Shown here: positions 28,244 through 38,083 of the stretch, one piece after another
How the letters are laid out: each line of letters begins with the position of its first letter
Numbering within the stretch: position 1 is the first letter of the stretch
Source of the DNA: Stigmatella erecta
GTDB taxonomy: Bacteria; Myxococcota; Myxococcia; Myxococcales; Myxococcaceae
Length of the DNA: 64,000 nt
Direction: 5' to 3'
Assembly: GCF_900111745.1 (NCBI RefSeq)
Contig: NZ_FOIJ01000011.1
Span: 1 to 64,000, forward strand
Notes under the pieces: generated by a model
Told to the model about the DNA's origin: nothing
What the model saw: the letters and a program-made list of their open reading frames with translations, nothing else
Database searches by the model: none
Translations under genes and position numbers: made by a program

Positions 28244-29251
28244 ATGCTGAAGAGCTGGCCTTCGACGGCCCTGGCCCTGGTGTGGCTGCTGTGCTGGGCG
28301 GCGCCCGTATTCGCGCAGCAATTGCCCGCGGGCGCGGAGCGCCCCTGGGCGAAGGGCGTCTCCCCCGAGAAACAGAAGACGTCCCTGGAGCTGTTCCGCG
28401 CGGGCAACGCCCTGCTGAAGGAATCCATCTTCGTGCAGGCCGCGGAGAAGTACCGCCAGGCGCTCGCGCTCTGGGACCACCCCGCCATCCACTACAACAT
28501 GGCCCTGGCGCTGCTGAACCTCGACCAGCCCATCGAGGTCCACGAGCACCTGGAGGCAGCCATGCGCTACGGCGCCGCCCCGCTGGATGCCGAGAAGTTC
28601 GAGAACGCGCGCGCCTACAAGACGCTCGTGGAGAAGCAGCTCTCCCGGGTCCTCATCACCTGCGAGTCGCCGGGGGCCACCGTGACGATGGATGGCCGGG
28701 TGCTGTTCGTGGCCCCGGGCCGCTACGAGGGGCTCGTCCGCCCGGGCCAGCACACCCTGTTGGTCTCCCTGGAAGGCCACCCCACCACCGACCTGAGCCG
28801 CACCCTGCTGCCCGGGGAGACGACGCCCTTGGCGCTCAAGCTGTACACGGCCGAGGAGCTGACGCGGTACCGTCGGCACTGGGCCGCGTGGAAGCCCTGG
28901 GCCCTGATGGGCGCCGGGGTCGCGGTGGCGCTGGGCGGCGGGGCGCTCCACATGCAGTCCCGGGACAGCTACCGCGACTTCGACACCCAGGTCTCCGCGT
29001 GTGGCGGCTGTGTGCCCCCGCAGGGCGTCACCGACCTGCGCGTCCGGGGCGACAACTTCCAGCGCGCCGCGCTCGGCACCTATGCCCTGGGCGGCGCGGC
29101 GGTGATTACGGGCGCGGTGCTCGTCTACATCAACCGCCCCCAGCCCTACCGCGTCAATCCCGGCGCGGTGGAGAGCGAAACGCAGGCCGTGAACCTCGCG
29201 CCCCTGCTCGGCGGCCGTGAGCGCGGCATCCAGGCAACCTTCCGCTTCTGA
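28244..29251 (+). CDS. Periplasmic TPR / PEGA-type protein
   Basis: 335 residues. A Sec signal peptide (LVWLLCWAAPVFAQ) is followed by TPR-like helices (LFRAGNALLKESIFVQAAEKYRQAL, AIHYNMALALLNL), then a PEGA-like beta domain at about 140-205 (VLITCESPGATVTMDG ... VRPGQHTLLVSLEGH). Two hydrophobic segments (WALMGAGVAVALGGGAL and LGGAAVITGAVLVYI) follow, so it is probably anchored in the inner membrane. GAGG in front of ATG 28244. Tight 14-nt gap from the kinase gene shows shared transcription; it may receive or relay kinase signals, a role inferred from position only. Confidence 0.85.
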   Translation: MLKSWPSTALALVWLLCWAAPVFAQQLPAGAERPWAKGVSPEKQKTSLELFRAGNALLKESIFVQAAEKYRQALALWDHPAIHYNMALALLNLDQPIEVHEHLEAAMRYGAAPLDAEKFENARAYKTLVEKQLSRVLITCESPGATVTMDGRVLFVAPGRYEGLVRPGQHTLLVSLEGHPTTDLSRTLLPGETTPLALKLYTAEELTRYRRHWAAWKPWALMGAGVAVALGGGALHMQSRDSYRDFDTQVSACGGCVPPQGVTDLRVRGDNFQRAALGTYALGGAAVITGAVLVYINRPQPYRVNPGAVESETQAVNLAPLLGGRERGIQATFRF

Positions 29252-29259
29252 GGTCTTCG

Positions 29260-31473
29260 ATGCACCGAAACGCCCTTTCCTCCCGCCTGCGCCTCCCGCT
29301 GTGGCTGCTCCTGGCCCTTCCGCTCGTCTCCTGCTTCGAGCCCGCGAGCGTGCTCTGCCCCTCGGGCCTCGTGTGTCCCGAGGGCCAGGCGTGCGCCGCC
29401 AACCAGGCCGTCTGCATCAAGACACCGTGCGGCGATGGCATCGTCCAGGAGGATGAGACCTGTGACGACGGCAACATCCTGGACGGGGACGGCTGCAGCC
29501 GGGACTGCACATCCAACGAGTCCTGCGGCAACCGCACCATCGACCTGAGCATTGGCGAGGTCTGCGACGACGGGAACACCACGGACCTGGACGGCTGCAG
29601 CGCCGACTGCAAGTCGAGCGAGCTGTGCGGCAACGGCGTCACCGACACCACCGTGGGCGAGGTGTGCGACGACAAGAACCTCGAGGACAAGGATGGCTGC
29701 AGCGCCAACTGCCGCTCCAACGAGCGCTGTGGCAACCGCGTCACCGATACCCTCCTGGGCGAGGTGTGTGACGACGGGAACACCGTGGACGGCGATGGCT
29801 GCAGCGCGGACTGCCGCTCAGGGGAGGGCTGCGGCAACGGCACCCGGGACTCCGACGAGGAGTGCGACGACGGCAACCGCAGCAACGAGGATAACTGCGT
29901 GGAGGTGAGCCTCCAGTGCGTCCTGGCCCGGTGCGGGGATGGCTTCGTGGACGCCCAGGAGCCGCGCGTGGAGGCCTGCGACACCCAAGGCGAGTCGGCC
30001 ACCTGTAACACCAACTGCACCCTCGTCTCTTGCGGTGACGGCATCGTGAACACCAGCGCGGGCGAGCAGTGCGACAACCGGGGCGGAGGCGAGACCCTCA
30101 CCTGCGACCGCAACTGCACGATTGCCTTCTGCGGCGACGGCGACACGAACACCACCCGGGGCGAGCAGTGCGACACGGCGGGCAACTCCGCCACCTGCGA
30201 TGACGACTGCACCCCCTCCCTCTGTGGCGACGGCCTTGTCAACAACCAAGCCAACGAGCAATGCGACACCCAGGGCAACACCTTGGGCTGTGACGCGGAC
30301 TGCACGAATGCCTACTGCGGCGACGGCTTCGTCAACAACCAGGCCAACGAGACGTGTGATACCCGGGGCAACTCCGCCACCTGCGACTCCGACTGCACCC
30401 CCGCGGCATGTGGCGATGGCTTCCTCAACAGTCTTGCCAACGAAGCGTGTGACACCCGGGGCAACTCCGCCACCTGCGATGCCGACTGTACAGCCCCCAC
30501 ATGCGGCGACGGCTTCGTGAACCCGGCCGCCAACGAGGAATGCGATGACGGCGTGAACAACAGCGCCACGGGCAACTGCCTGCCCATCACGTGCAAGCTC
30601 AACCGCTGCGGCGACAACTTCCTGGACCAGGCCGAGCCCCGTAAGGAGGTCTGCGACGATGGCAACACCATCACCGAGACCACGTGCAACTACGGGCAGC
30701 AGACCTGCCAGGGCTGCCGGGCGGACTGCATGGAAATCAGGCAGCTCGTGGGCTCCTACTGCGGCGATGGCACCAAGAACATCCCCGAGGAGGTCTGCGA
30801 CGACGGCAACCAGGAGACCGAGAACGCCTGCCCCTATGGCACGCCCACCTGCACCGCTTGCCGGTCGGACTGCCAGAAGGCTCTACCCCTGGCGGGCGCC
30901 TACTGCGGGGATGGGGTTATCAACGGCGCCGAGAAGTGCGATGACGGCAACAACGATTCCTGCGGGACGTGCAGCGCCGCGTGTACTCAGAGCCAGTTCG
31001 AGAAGGCCTCGGGGCGCATCACCGTGCGAAACGCCGACAACATCCGGGACCGGAACGTCTTCCTTATCAGCGACGGCATCCACCCCGTGGTGACCTTCGA
31101 GTTCGACACCAACGAGGAATGGTACGACTTCAGCATTCCCATCAAGCTGGCCGGCTCGGACACCACCACCACCATCGCCCAGAAGATCAGCAACGCCATC
31201 AACAACGCCAATGTCTCACTCGATATCACGGCCACGCAGAGCGGCAACGTCGTGACCCTCACTCATGAGCTGATCGGTTCCTTCGGCAACCAGCGGATCG
31301 CCTCCTTCATCAACGATAACTATCTCTTGACGGAGGGAATGCGTGGCGGCGCGGGCGCTAGCTGTGGCGAGAACACCCGGTGCATGCGCAACGAGGACTG
31401 CCAGCCCGGGTTGATCTGCCAGGCCAACAAGACCTGTGGAGAAGAGGCCCCGCCCCCTGTGGACAAGGGCTGA
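29260..31473 (+). CDS. DUF4215 cysteine-repeat surface lipoprotein
   Basis: 737 residues. Lipobox LPLVSC near residue 25. From about residue 50 to 575 there are some 15 units of the form CGDGxVxxxxEQCDDGN...CxxDC (DUF4215 repeats), each with six or so cysteines expected to pair in disulfides, as in many myxobacterial surface proteins. A beta-rich region (residues 580-700, VTFEFDTNEEWYDFSI) and a final Cys-rich EGF-like turn (RNEDCQPGLICQANKTC) follow. It is third in the operon with the kinase and TPR/PEGA protein. Likely a long, rigid, disulfide-stapled outer-surface rod used in contact or adhesion; function not demonstrated. Confidence 0.9.
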   Translation: MHRNALSSRLRLPLWLLLALPLVSCFEPASVLCPSGLVCPEGQACAANQAVCIKTPCGDGIVQEDETCDDGNILDGDGCSRDCTSNESCGNRTIDLSIGEVCDDGNTTDLDGCSADCKSSELCGNGVTDTTVGEVCDDKNLEDKDGCSANCRSNERCGNRVTDTLLGEVCDDGNTVDGDGCSADCRSGEGCGNGTRDSDEECDDGNRSNEDNCVEVSLQCVLARCGDGFVDAQEPRVEACDTQGESATCNTNCTLVSCGDGIVNTSAGEQCDNRGGGETLTCDRNCTIAFCGDGDTNTTRGEQCDTAGNSATCDDDCTPSLCGDGLVNNQANEQCDTQGNTLGCDADCTNAYCGDGFVNNQANETCDTRGNSATCDSDCTPAACGDGFLNSLANEACDTRGNSATCDADCTAPTCGDGFVNPAANEECDDGVNNSATGNCLPITCKLNRCGDNFLDQAEPRKEVCDDGNTITETTCNYGQQTCQGCRADCMEIRQLVGSYCGDGTKNIPEEVCDDGNQETENACPYGTPTCTACRSDCQKALPLAGAYCGDGVINGAEKCDDGNNDSCGTCSAACTQSQFEKASGRITVRNADNIRDRNVFLISDGIHPVVTFEFDTNEEWYDFSIPIKLAGSDTTTTIAQKISNAINNANVSLDITATQSGNVVTLTHELIGSFGNQRIASFINDNYLLTEGMRGGAGASCGENTRCMRNEDCQPGLICQANKTCGEEAPPPVDKG

Positions 31474-31483
31474 ACGCGCCTAA

Positions 31484-31518
31484 CCTGCCCCCCTCTCACG
31501 AAGGAGAAAGGGGGCAGG
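31484..31518. terminator. Bidirectional hairpin between convergent genes
   Basis: CCTGCCCCC (31484-31492) pairs exactly with GGGGGCAGG (31510-31518), 11 nt after the stop of the DUF4215 gene and 18 nt before that of the convergent lipoprotein. Position and 9-bp G/C stem fit a bidirectional terminator; T-tract absent. Confidence 0.55.
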
Positions 31519-31536
31519 CCCCGGCCGGAGCCGCTG

Positions 31537-33372
31537 CTACCAGGGGCAGTTGACGACGTTCACGGTGCGCGTGAGGGGCGGGGCACTGTTCCCACCGCTG
31601 TCCGTCAGCGAGTACGTCACCGTGTACGTGCCCACGGCCCACCCGTTCACCGTGCCCGAGCGCCACACCTGCGCGGTGAGGTTCCCGTAGCACGCGTCCT
31701 GGGCCTCCACGCCGGGGTCCACCCACTGGCTGCCGCACGTGTGGGTCATCTGCGTGGCCCCCTTGAGCGTCAGCGTGGGAGGCGTCCGGTCGTCCACCGT
31801 CACCGTCCGGACAGCGCTCGACATGATGCCGCTCGCGTCCTTCGCGGTGTAGGAGACGTGGTAGGTGCCCTCGTTGCGCAGGCTGGGGCCCGGTCCGCTG
31901 GAATCGGCGCCGGTGTTGTAGCCCTGCACCGGCAGGCTGCGGCCACACGCATCGAACGCCTGCGCGCCCAAGTCCTGGTACACGCCCGGCCCGCACTCCA
32001 GCGTCACCGCCGCGCCGCCGGTGAGCACGATGGACGGCGCCTCCGGGCCACACGCATCCGCCACGAGCCGCATCCACGGCCGGCGCACGCCCGCGGGATC
32101 CGCCCCCTGATACACGGACAGGAGGAGGCCCGCGCCCACCGAGGCGATGGCGCCCCGCTCCACGAAGCTGTCGGTGGACACGCCGGCGAGCACCAGCTCC
32201 GCATCCACCGCCCCCTCCGGCTTCACGCGCGTGACCAGCGCCTTGCGGGCACCGCCCCGGGTGGCCTGCCAGGCCACCCAGTAGTTCACGGCGTCGAACG
32301 TCACCTCGGCGGGGGCCACCCCGTCCGCGCCCAGGAAGAGGTCCGCGGAGCCCAGCTTGGCGCCGTCCGAGGCCCGCACCCGCCGGCCCCACAGCCCCTT
32401 GTCCGCGCCCGTCCAGACCGCCAGGAACTCCCCCTGCCGCGCGGCCACGGCCGGGCTGCCTTCAACGCCGGTCCCTGCCGTCAGGCTCAAGGCCACCGTG
32501 TCCAGCACCTGTCCCGAGGAAGCCGCCACGCGCGCGGCCTTGATGTCACCGCCCTGCTCCCAGGCCACCAGATAGTGGCCGTCCGCGTACGCCACGCGGG
32601 ACTTGCCGTACCCCGGGCTCCAGTTCCCGCTCACCAGGGCGATTGGGAAGCCGGTGGGCTCCAGGGGGACACCATCCGAGGCCCCCACGCGGATGCCCAT
32701 GATGCCGCGGCCATAGCCCTGATGCGTGGACCACTCGCCATCCCAGACCACCAGGTAGTTGGTTCCATCGAACGCCACCGCGGGTCTCATCGCGTACTGC
32801 AAGCCGGAGTCATAGGGCGGAGGACCGCTGAGCGGGCGGCTGATGAGCCGCGGCGTGGCATCCAGCACCGCGCCATCCGAGGCCCTCACGCGGGCGCCAC
32901 GGATGATCGGGTAGGCGCCGATGTCCGACCAGACCACCAGGAAGTTCGTGCCGTCGAAGGCCACGGCGGGATCCAACTGAACGCTTGCGCCTCCCAGGGC
33001 GATGAAGAAGGGGCTCGCATCCAGCGCGGCGCCATCCGAGGCCCTCACGCGCAGGCCGAAGAGCTTCGGACTGTTGTTGGCGATTTCCCACCAGACCAGC
33101 AGGTAGAGGCCCGGGCCCGCCGTGGCCACCACCTGCTGCTGGAGGGTGAACTCCGGGGTCTGGCCCGCCGAGGGCACGGGCAGCGCGGGCGACAGCTGGG
33201 GTGCCGTGGACAGCGCCTGCGCCGCCGGAGCGGACACCGGCTCGCCGGAGCCGGAGGGCGCCTCACTGCACGCGGCCAGCACCGCGCACAGGGCGGCCAG
33301 GGAAGTGAAAACCGTCCTGCGGGGGCTGGCGCGTCCGGGAAGCGCGGTGTCGAGAGGGTTGACAACCGTCAT
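31537..33372 (-). CDS. Large lipoprotein with beta-propeller-like and DUF5011/HYR-like repeats
   Basis: 611 residues. Lipobox LCAVLAACS. The body (residues 85-430) is made of repeated units with VAFDGTNFLVVWSD or similar and GxRVRASDGAxLD strands, about six in number, probably a beta-propeller. The C-terminal 180 residues hold two Ig-like DUF5011/HYR modules (VTLECGPGVYQDLGAQAFDACG, DPGVEAQDACYGNL). Extracellular surface protein of unknown binding partner. Myxobacteria carry many paralogues. The gene stands alone and is followed by the hairpin at 31484-31518. Confidence 0.85.
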   Translation of the reverse strand: MTVVNPLDTALPGRASPRRTVFTSLAALCAVLAACSEAPSGSGEPVSAPAAQALSTAPQLSPALPVPSAGQTPEFTLQQQVVATAGPGLYLLVWWEIANNSPKLFGLRVRASDGAALDASPFFIALGGASVQLDPAVAFDGTNFLVVWSDIGAYPIIRGARVRASDGAVLDATPRLISRPLSGPPPYDSGLQYAMRPAVAFDGTNYLVVWDGEWSTHQGYGRGIMGIRVGASDGVPLEPTGFPIALVSGNWSPGYGKSRVAYADGHYLVAWEQGGDIKAARVAASSGQVLDTVALSLTAGTGVEGSPAVAARQGEFLAVWTGADKGLWGRRVRASDGAKLGSADLFLGADGVAPAEVTFDAVNYWVAWQATRGGARKALVTRVKPEGAVDAELVLAGVSTDSFVERGAIASVGAGLLLSVYQGADPAGVRRPWMRLVADACGPEAPSIVLTGGAAVTLECGPGVYQDLGAQAFDACGRSLPVQGYNTGADSSGPGPSLRNEGTYHVSYTAKDASGIMSSAVRTVTVDDRTPPTLTLKGATQMTHTCGSQWVDPGVEAQDACYGNLTAQVWRSGTVNGWAVGTYTVTYSLTDSGGNSAPPLTRTVNVVNCPW

Positions 33373-33487
33373 AGGTGTTTCTGCCTGGGAATCCCTGCCC
33401 AGGCATTGGGCAGGGGGCGCGAAACACTCTATGGGATGGTGAATCAGGACTCACTCAGGGTCTGGGGTTTTGCGACCCTTTCCTGGC

Positions 33488-34849
33488 TCACCCGTCCTCC
33501 AGCGCCCCCCCGAGAATCCACGCCTCGATGTCGGCGAGCTGCTCCGGGGGCAACGTGCGGTTGCCATTGAGCGGGTCCACCGGCATGCGGGCGCCCAGGA
33601 TGCTGCCGTCGCCCGAGAGCTTCAGCCACAGGTAGCTCGTCTCCGGCCGGCCCGAGTCGATGAGCTTGAGGTTGGGGTTCTGGGCGGAGGGCTGGCGCAG
33701 GCGCGCCCACGTGCCCGCCGAGAGCAGGTCCAACCCGCCCTGGGGGCTGGAGCCGCCATGGCAACCGCCGCAGCTGGACTGGAGGATGGGCTGCACGCGC
33801 TGGCGCCACGTCACGCCCGTGCCCACCAGGCTCAGCGCCTGCGGGTTGGCGGAGTAGGAGCACCGCGCGTAGTCGATGGAGGAGGAGAGGTTCCACTGCG
33901 TGGCCGCGGGGTCCAACCCCTCGATGAAGCACATGAGCGCCAGCATGTCCGGAATGGACGGCGGCTGGTTGGCCAGCGGCATGCGGGAGCCGGGAATGGC
34001 CTCGCCCTGCATGTGGCCGCGCATGCGGGCCACCAGGTAGCTCTCCTCGGGCTTGCCCGGGTTGAGGAGCGGCACGGACTTGCCCTCGCGCGCGCCGAAG
34101 ACGCCGTTGCGGTTCTGGTCCCCCTGGAGGATGCCCACCGAGAGCAGCGCATCCACCGCGTCGCGCTGGTAGTCGCGCACCTCGCCGAAGAGGTGGCGCC
34201 CATCACCCAGCACCCACCAGCGCGTGTTGTAGCTGGCGAAGGACAGGGCCTCCACGTTGCCCTGGGCGTTGATGAAGTTGCGGATGAAGGTGCCCGTGCC
34301 CCAGTGCGCCTTGCCCTGCGCCAGCGGCACCGGATCCCTCAGGTGGATGTGGAAGCCAGGCGCGTCGTCGGGCGGGGTGAACTGATCGGGGTACTCCTCG
34401 TACGCCCCGAGGATGACGGCGTACCAGCCGATCTCGATTTCCTTGAAGGACTGCTCGGTGAACTTGAAGCGGTCCCCGAGCCGCTCGCACCGGTCGTACA
34501 CGCCCTCGTAGCTGCCCGCCTGCACGTTGCAGGGCGCGTTGATGGCGGCGGCGAAGGTACCGGCGGTGTGCAGGTCCGGATACTCCTTCTGGTTGTGGCA
34601 CACGCCGTTGGTGGGGCCGCAGGTGCGCAGCACCACCTTGCGCTGCAGGTCCGCGCCCGTGCTCAGCCGCGACTGGGCCTCCAGCACCAGCGGGTCCTCG
34701 CCCGTGTAGGGCGCGACGCCCACCGGCGTGCCCGGGGTGGGCCGCTGGGGCTCGAAGGGGATGTTTCCCGAAGGGCCCGTGTAGGGGCCAGAACCGCCAC
34801 ACCCGGCCACGAGCAGGGCCAGGACACCCGCGAGCGAAGCGCGCATCAT
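33488..34849 (-). CDS. c-type haem lipoprotein of the DUF1501 operon
   Basis: 453 residues. The lipobox is LLVAGC. Paired Cys occur in LRTCGPTNGVCHNQ and a proper CxxCH haem-binding motif in SSCGGCHGG (about residue 360), where a haem c would attach. The first part has CGP...CHN, also haem-like but with a long spacer. The arrangement resembles planctomycete-type cytochrome C (PSCyt) proteins that accompany DUF1501 proteins. It overlaps the upstream DUF1501 gene by 4 nt (ATGA), so it is translationally coupled. Its role may be electron transfer or structural at the cell surface; unknown. Confidence 0.8.
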   Translation of the reverse strand: MMRASLAGVLALLVAGCGGSGPYTGPSGNIPFEPQRPTPGTPVGVAPYTGEDPLVLEAQSRLSTGADLQRKVVLRTCGPTNGVCHNQKEYPDLHTAGTFAAAINAPCNVQAGSYEGVYDRCERLGDRFKFTEQSFKEIEIGWYAVILGAYEEYPDQFTPPDDAPGFHIHLRDPVPLAQGKAHWGTGTFIRNFINAQGNVEALSFASYNTRWWVLGDGRHLFGEVRDYQRDAVDALLSVGILQGDQNRNGVFGAREGKSVPLLNPGKPEESYLVARMRGHMQGEAIPGSRMPLANQPPSIPDMLALMCFIEGLDPAATQWNLSSSIDYARCSYSANPQALSLVGTGVTWRQRVQPILQSSCGGCHGGSSPQGGLDLLSAGTWARLRQPSAQNPNLKLIDSGRPETSYLWLKLSGDGSILGARMPVDPLNGNRTLPPEQLADIEAWILGGALEDG

Positions 34850-36255
34850 GTGAAGAGATCCTCGATGGGGTTGTCCGCGGGGAAGATGCCGCTGTGGTCC
34901 GCGCCCAGCAGATCCAGCATCGTCTTCATCACCGCGCGGTAGGAATACACCTTGCCCTCGGCCTTGAGGTCCGAGCCTCGCGTGTGGCCGAGCAGCCGCC
35001 CGCCCTTGCCCGCCTCGGAGATGACCCCGCCCATCATCGGCATGGACATCCAGCGCGTGGCCAGGTCGCTGTTGTGGTCGCTGCCCTTGGCGGAGTTGAA
35101 GCGCTTGCCGCCCGTGGTGCGGCCAAACTCGCTGCCCACCACCACGAGCGTCTTGTCCCAGTAGGACAGGCCCGTGGGGTCCTTCATGCGCTTGAGCGCC
35201 GCGCGCAGGCCGCTGAGCAGCCGGTTCGCCTGGTCAATCTCCCCCGACAGCCCCTCCTCCTCGTCGGAGTGGAAGTCGTAGAAGCCCTGGTTGAGGAAGA
35301 CGGCCGGGCAGCCGAAGTGGAACAGCCGCAGCGCGAGCGCCGCCTGCCGTCCCGTGGGGGTGTCCCCGAGCATCGTCACCAGTTCCTGGTTGGTGATGCC
35401 ATCGGCCGCGTCCTGCGAGTAGGGCCCGATGCGCAGCAGCGGATCCCGGAAAATCTTCCCGTAGGAGCGCGTGGCCTCGCGGCTCTGCTGGTAGACCTCC
35501 ACGTTGTTGCGCAGCCGCAGGTGGAGCCGGTCGCGCATGCGGCTGTCCATCTTCCCCGCCAGCGTGCGGGCCCACTCGGGCACCCCGGAGTCCGGGTCGA
35601 AGCTGAAGCGCTCGAAGCCGCTGCCATCCAGCACCGGCGGCCGGTACCCGGCGTAGGCGCCCGCGCCCAGCGCCATGCCGGCCTCGCCGAGGCTGAAGGC
35701 GGGCAGCACCGTGCGGCCCGCGGCCGTCTCCTGCGCCACCCGCTCGCGCAGCCCGTAGTTGATGAAGGTGAAGAAGCTGGTGGTGCCGCCCACGAAGCCG
35801 GTGAGGAAGCGCTCCAGGCCGGTGCCGTGGTTGCCGTCCGCGCGCGCGGAGAAGGGCTCGTGGTCCACGCACGGCAGCACGCAGATCTCATTGGAGAAGG
35901 CGCTCACCGGCTGCATGCCCAGGTCGGCCCGGGCGGCGCCCTCCTCCTCCTCCAGCCAGGAGGCACGCTCCAAGAGCTTGCCCACGCCCCACTCGGTGCC
36001 GGAGGCGCGCTGGCTGGAGCGGCCAAAGGGGTTGAACTCCTCGGCGCTGTCCGCGTTGAAGGCGGTGGTGAAGCGGAAGCCGCCCGACAGGCGGATGTAG
36101 ATGAGGTGCTGCACGCTGTTGCGCCCGGACGTCTGCGCATAGGCGGAGCGGGGCAGCCACAGGGTGGGCAGGGCCAGCGCGGTGGCGCTGGCGCCCAGTC
36201 CCTGGAGCAACCCGCGGCGGCCGAACGTGAGGGGCTTCTTCGTGTCGTCGGACAT
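34846..36255 (-). CDS. DUF1501 protein with Tat signal
   Basis: 469 residues from ATG 36255. A twin-arginine signal (FGRRGLLQGLGASATALALP) shows export in folded form. The DUF1501 fold is of the alkaline-phosphatase/sulfatase superfamily; family landmarks here include YIRLSGGFRFTTAFNA, CVDHEPFSARADGNHGTG, VVGSEFGRTTGGKRFN and a conserved SDHN motif. Metal ligands seem partly conserved (D, H, N), but no activity is proven for the family. Central gene of a four-gene operon; overlaps the cytochrome-like gene by 4 nt and starts 20 nt downstream of the DUF1549-like lipoprotein gene. Confidence 0.88.
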   Translation of the reverse strand: MSDDTKKPLTFGRRGLLQGLGASATALALPTLWLPRSAYAQTSGRNSVQHLIYIRLSGGFRFTTAFNADSAEEFNPFGRSSQRASGTEWGVGKLLERASWLEEEEGAARADLGMQPVSAFSNEICVLPCVDHEPFSARADGNHGTGLERFLTGFVGGTTSFFTFINYGLRERVAQETAAGRTVLPAFSLGEAGMALGAGAYAGYRPPVLDGSGFERFSFDPDSGVPEWARTLAGKMDSRMRDRLHLRLRNNVEVYQQSREATRSYGKIFRDPLLRIGPYSQDAADGITNQELVTMLGDTPTGRQAALALRLFHFGCPAVFLNQGFYDFHSDEEEGLSGEIDQANRLLSGLRAALKRMKDPTGLSYWDKTLVVVGSEFGRTTGGKRFNSAKGSDHNSDLATRWMSMPMMGGVISEAGKGGRLLGHTRGSDLKAEGKVYSYRAVMKTMLDLLGADHSGIFPADNPIEDLFT

Positions 36256-36275
36256 GGACAGGGGTTCCCGTGAAC

Positions 36276-38075
36276 TCAGTAGAAGAGGCGCTCGGCGCTG
36301 GAGAGCATCGCGAAGCACAACGGCCGGGCGAACTCCTCGGCCGAGCAGCGGGTGGTCATGCACTGGGTGCCGGCCTCCTGGGCCTCGGCCAGCTCCTCGG
36401 CGCTGGGGGCGCGGCCCAGGAGCGCGCGGTACTGGTGCACCACCACGTCCCGGGCCAGCTCGGCTGTCAGCGCGCGCGCGCCCTCCACCCCTTCGGGCAG
36501 CAGGCGCTCGATGGGGGCGGCCGTCTTCGACGGCTCCAGCGTGGGGTTGCACAGCTCGTTGACGAACGACAGCTGCGTGCCCGTGGTGAGGATGCTCACC
36601 ACCTTGAAGCGTCCGCCCACGATGTTCTCGGGGCAGCCGCCCAGGGTGCGCGCCAGGTTCGCGTAGCGGGTGTCCACCTTGCCCTGCGCATCGAGGCTCC
36701 AGCGCGAGTTCTCCAGCACCCGGTACGTGGAGAGGCTGCCGGCGCGCAGCAGGTTCTCCGGCTGGCTGAGCCGGTGGTCACACGTGGAGGTGGTGTAGCC
36801 GGTGTTGCCCGCCAGCGAGTCGATCCACACCTCGGCCTCCAGCTGCTTCAGCGGGCCATACGTCCAGCGGTAGGCGGTGGGCGTCTCGCCCTCGTGGGAC
36901 TGGAGGTAGGCGGCGGAGGTGAGCACCGCGTGGTGCACGGAGCGGAGGTCGCCCTGGTGGTCCAGCAGCCAGCGCACCAGCTCGGAGCGGACCTCCGGCA
37001 CCTGCGCGGACACGTCGTAGCCCAGGTACAGCATCAGCACGTCGTCCACGGCGCGCTCCCAGAAGGCCACCTCCTGGGACAGCACGCGGCCGGGCATCTG
37101 GAGCTGGCCCCACTCGTCCGGCGAGAGCAGGCCGTTCCACACCGTCAGCTCGTTGATCTGCCGGTCCTGGGAGGAGCGCAGGTCCGGGGTGAGCACCAGC
37201 TCGTGGTAGCCCCAGAGCACGCTGGTGCACTCGCCCTTCTTCACCGGATCCACCTCGCCCTCCTTCGTCAGGCAGCGGAAGCGGATGAAGGCGTCCGGCA
37301 GGCGCGAGCCCAGCTGCGGGTGGTCGTAGTAGCCCGAGTGCCACAGCCAGTAGAGCCGCGACATGTCCGCCTTCTCGTGCTCGAAGGGGGGCCGGCCCAG
37401 GAACAGGCGGAAGAGCGCCTCCACCTTGTCCCCCGGGGCCGCATGGCGGCGGGTGAGCACCGGGTGGGCGCTCACCACGGCGGCGAACTGGTCATACGGC
37501 ACCTTGCCCCGGTAGAGCTTCTCCACCAGCCGGTCCATGTCGTAGATGGACTGAAGGTTCACCACCTCGTTGCTGTAGAGGAACCGGTCGGCGGCGCGGC
37601 GCTGGTTGACGAAGATGAACGCGTCGCTGTTCATCAGCTCCTTCACCGTGGCATCCCAGTTGCCGGTGCAGGTGGCCTCGGCCTCCTCGGCCGTGGGCAT
37701 GCGCCCCGTCATGTCCACGAAGAGCCGGCGGCACGCCTCGGCTTGCTGAATGGGCCGGGTCGAGAGCCCCACGCCCCACAGGCTGCGGCACAGCCCCCGG
37801 TTGACCGGGTTGTGCAGGTTGGCGGCGTTGCAATACGCCACGCACTGTCCATCGCAGTCCGGCGGGCGGGAGTCGTCCGGCAGCGGCGCCTCGCGGGCCG
37901 CGGGCAGCACGTCGTTGCCGCCCGCGAAGTCGCCATCGGTGATGGGCGGGCCGTTGCCCACGAGCCCGCCGGGCCCCACGGCGAGGTGCTCCGGATCAAA
38001 GCCCTTGTCGCGGGAGCAGGAGGCCAGCACCAGGGCCAGGGCGGCGAGAACCAGCTTGAACGAGGAAGAAGGCAT
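36276..38075 (-). CDS. Large lipoprotein partner of DUF1501 (DUF1549/DUF1588-like)
   Basis: 599 residues from ATG 38075. Lipobox ALVLASC near residue 20. Cys-rich start (CDGQCVAYCNAANLHN). It resembles the DUF1549/DUF1553/DUF1588-type proteins that accompany DUF1501 proteins in planctomycetes and myxobacteria: FVDMTGRMPTAEEAEATC in the N-terminal third and YRALLGRAPSAEELAEA near the C-terminus are two copies of an R-x-P-x-x-E-E helix motif, with a similar FLGRPPFEHEKADM in the middle. Function unknown. Starts 8 nt after the beta-barrel gene, so co-transcribed. Confidence 0.8.
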   Translation of the reverse strand: MPSSSFKLVLAALALVLASCSRDKGFDPEHLAVGPGGLVGNGPPITDGDFAGGNDVLPAAREAPLPDDSRPPDCDGQCVAYCNAANLHNPVNRGLCRSLWGVGLSTRPIQQAEACRRLFVDMTGRMPTAEEAEATCTGNWDATVKELMNSDAFIFVNQRRAADRFLYSNEVVNLQSIYDMDRLVEKLYRGKVPYDQFAAVVSAHPVLTRRHAAPGDKVEALFRLFLGRPPFEHEKADMSRLYWLWHSGYYDHPQLGSRLPDAFIRFRCLTKEGEVDPVKKGECTSVLWGYHELVLTPDLRSSQDRQINELTVWNGLLSPDEWGQLQMPGRVLSQEVAFWERAVDDVLMLYLGYDVSAQVPEVRSELVRWLLDHQGDLRSVHHAVLTSAAYLQSHEGETPTAYRWTYGPLKQLEAEVWIDSLAGNTGYTTSTCDHRLSQPENLLRAGSLSTYRVLENSRWSLDAQGKVDTRYANLARTLGGCPENIVGGRFKVVSILTTGTQLSFVNELCNPTLEPSKTAAPIERLLPEGVEGARALTAELARDVVVHQYRALLGRAPSAEELAEAQEAGTQCMTTRCSAEEFARPLCFAMLSSAERLFY

Positions 38076-38083
38076 GGTCAGGC

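Noticed and set aside
29260-31000. Repeated DNA within the DUF4215 gene as a CRISPR array
   Set aside because: Repeats are imperfect, in frame and encode Cys-rich protein units; spacers are absent.
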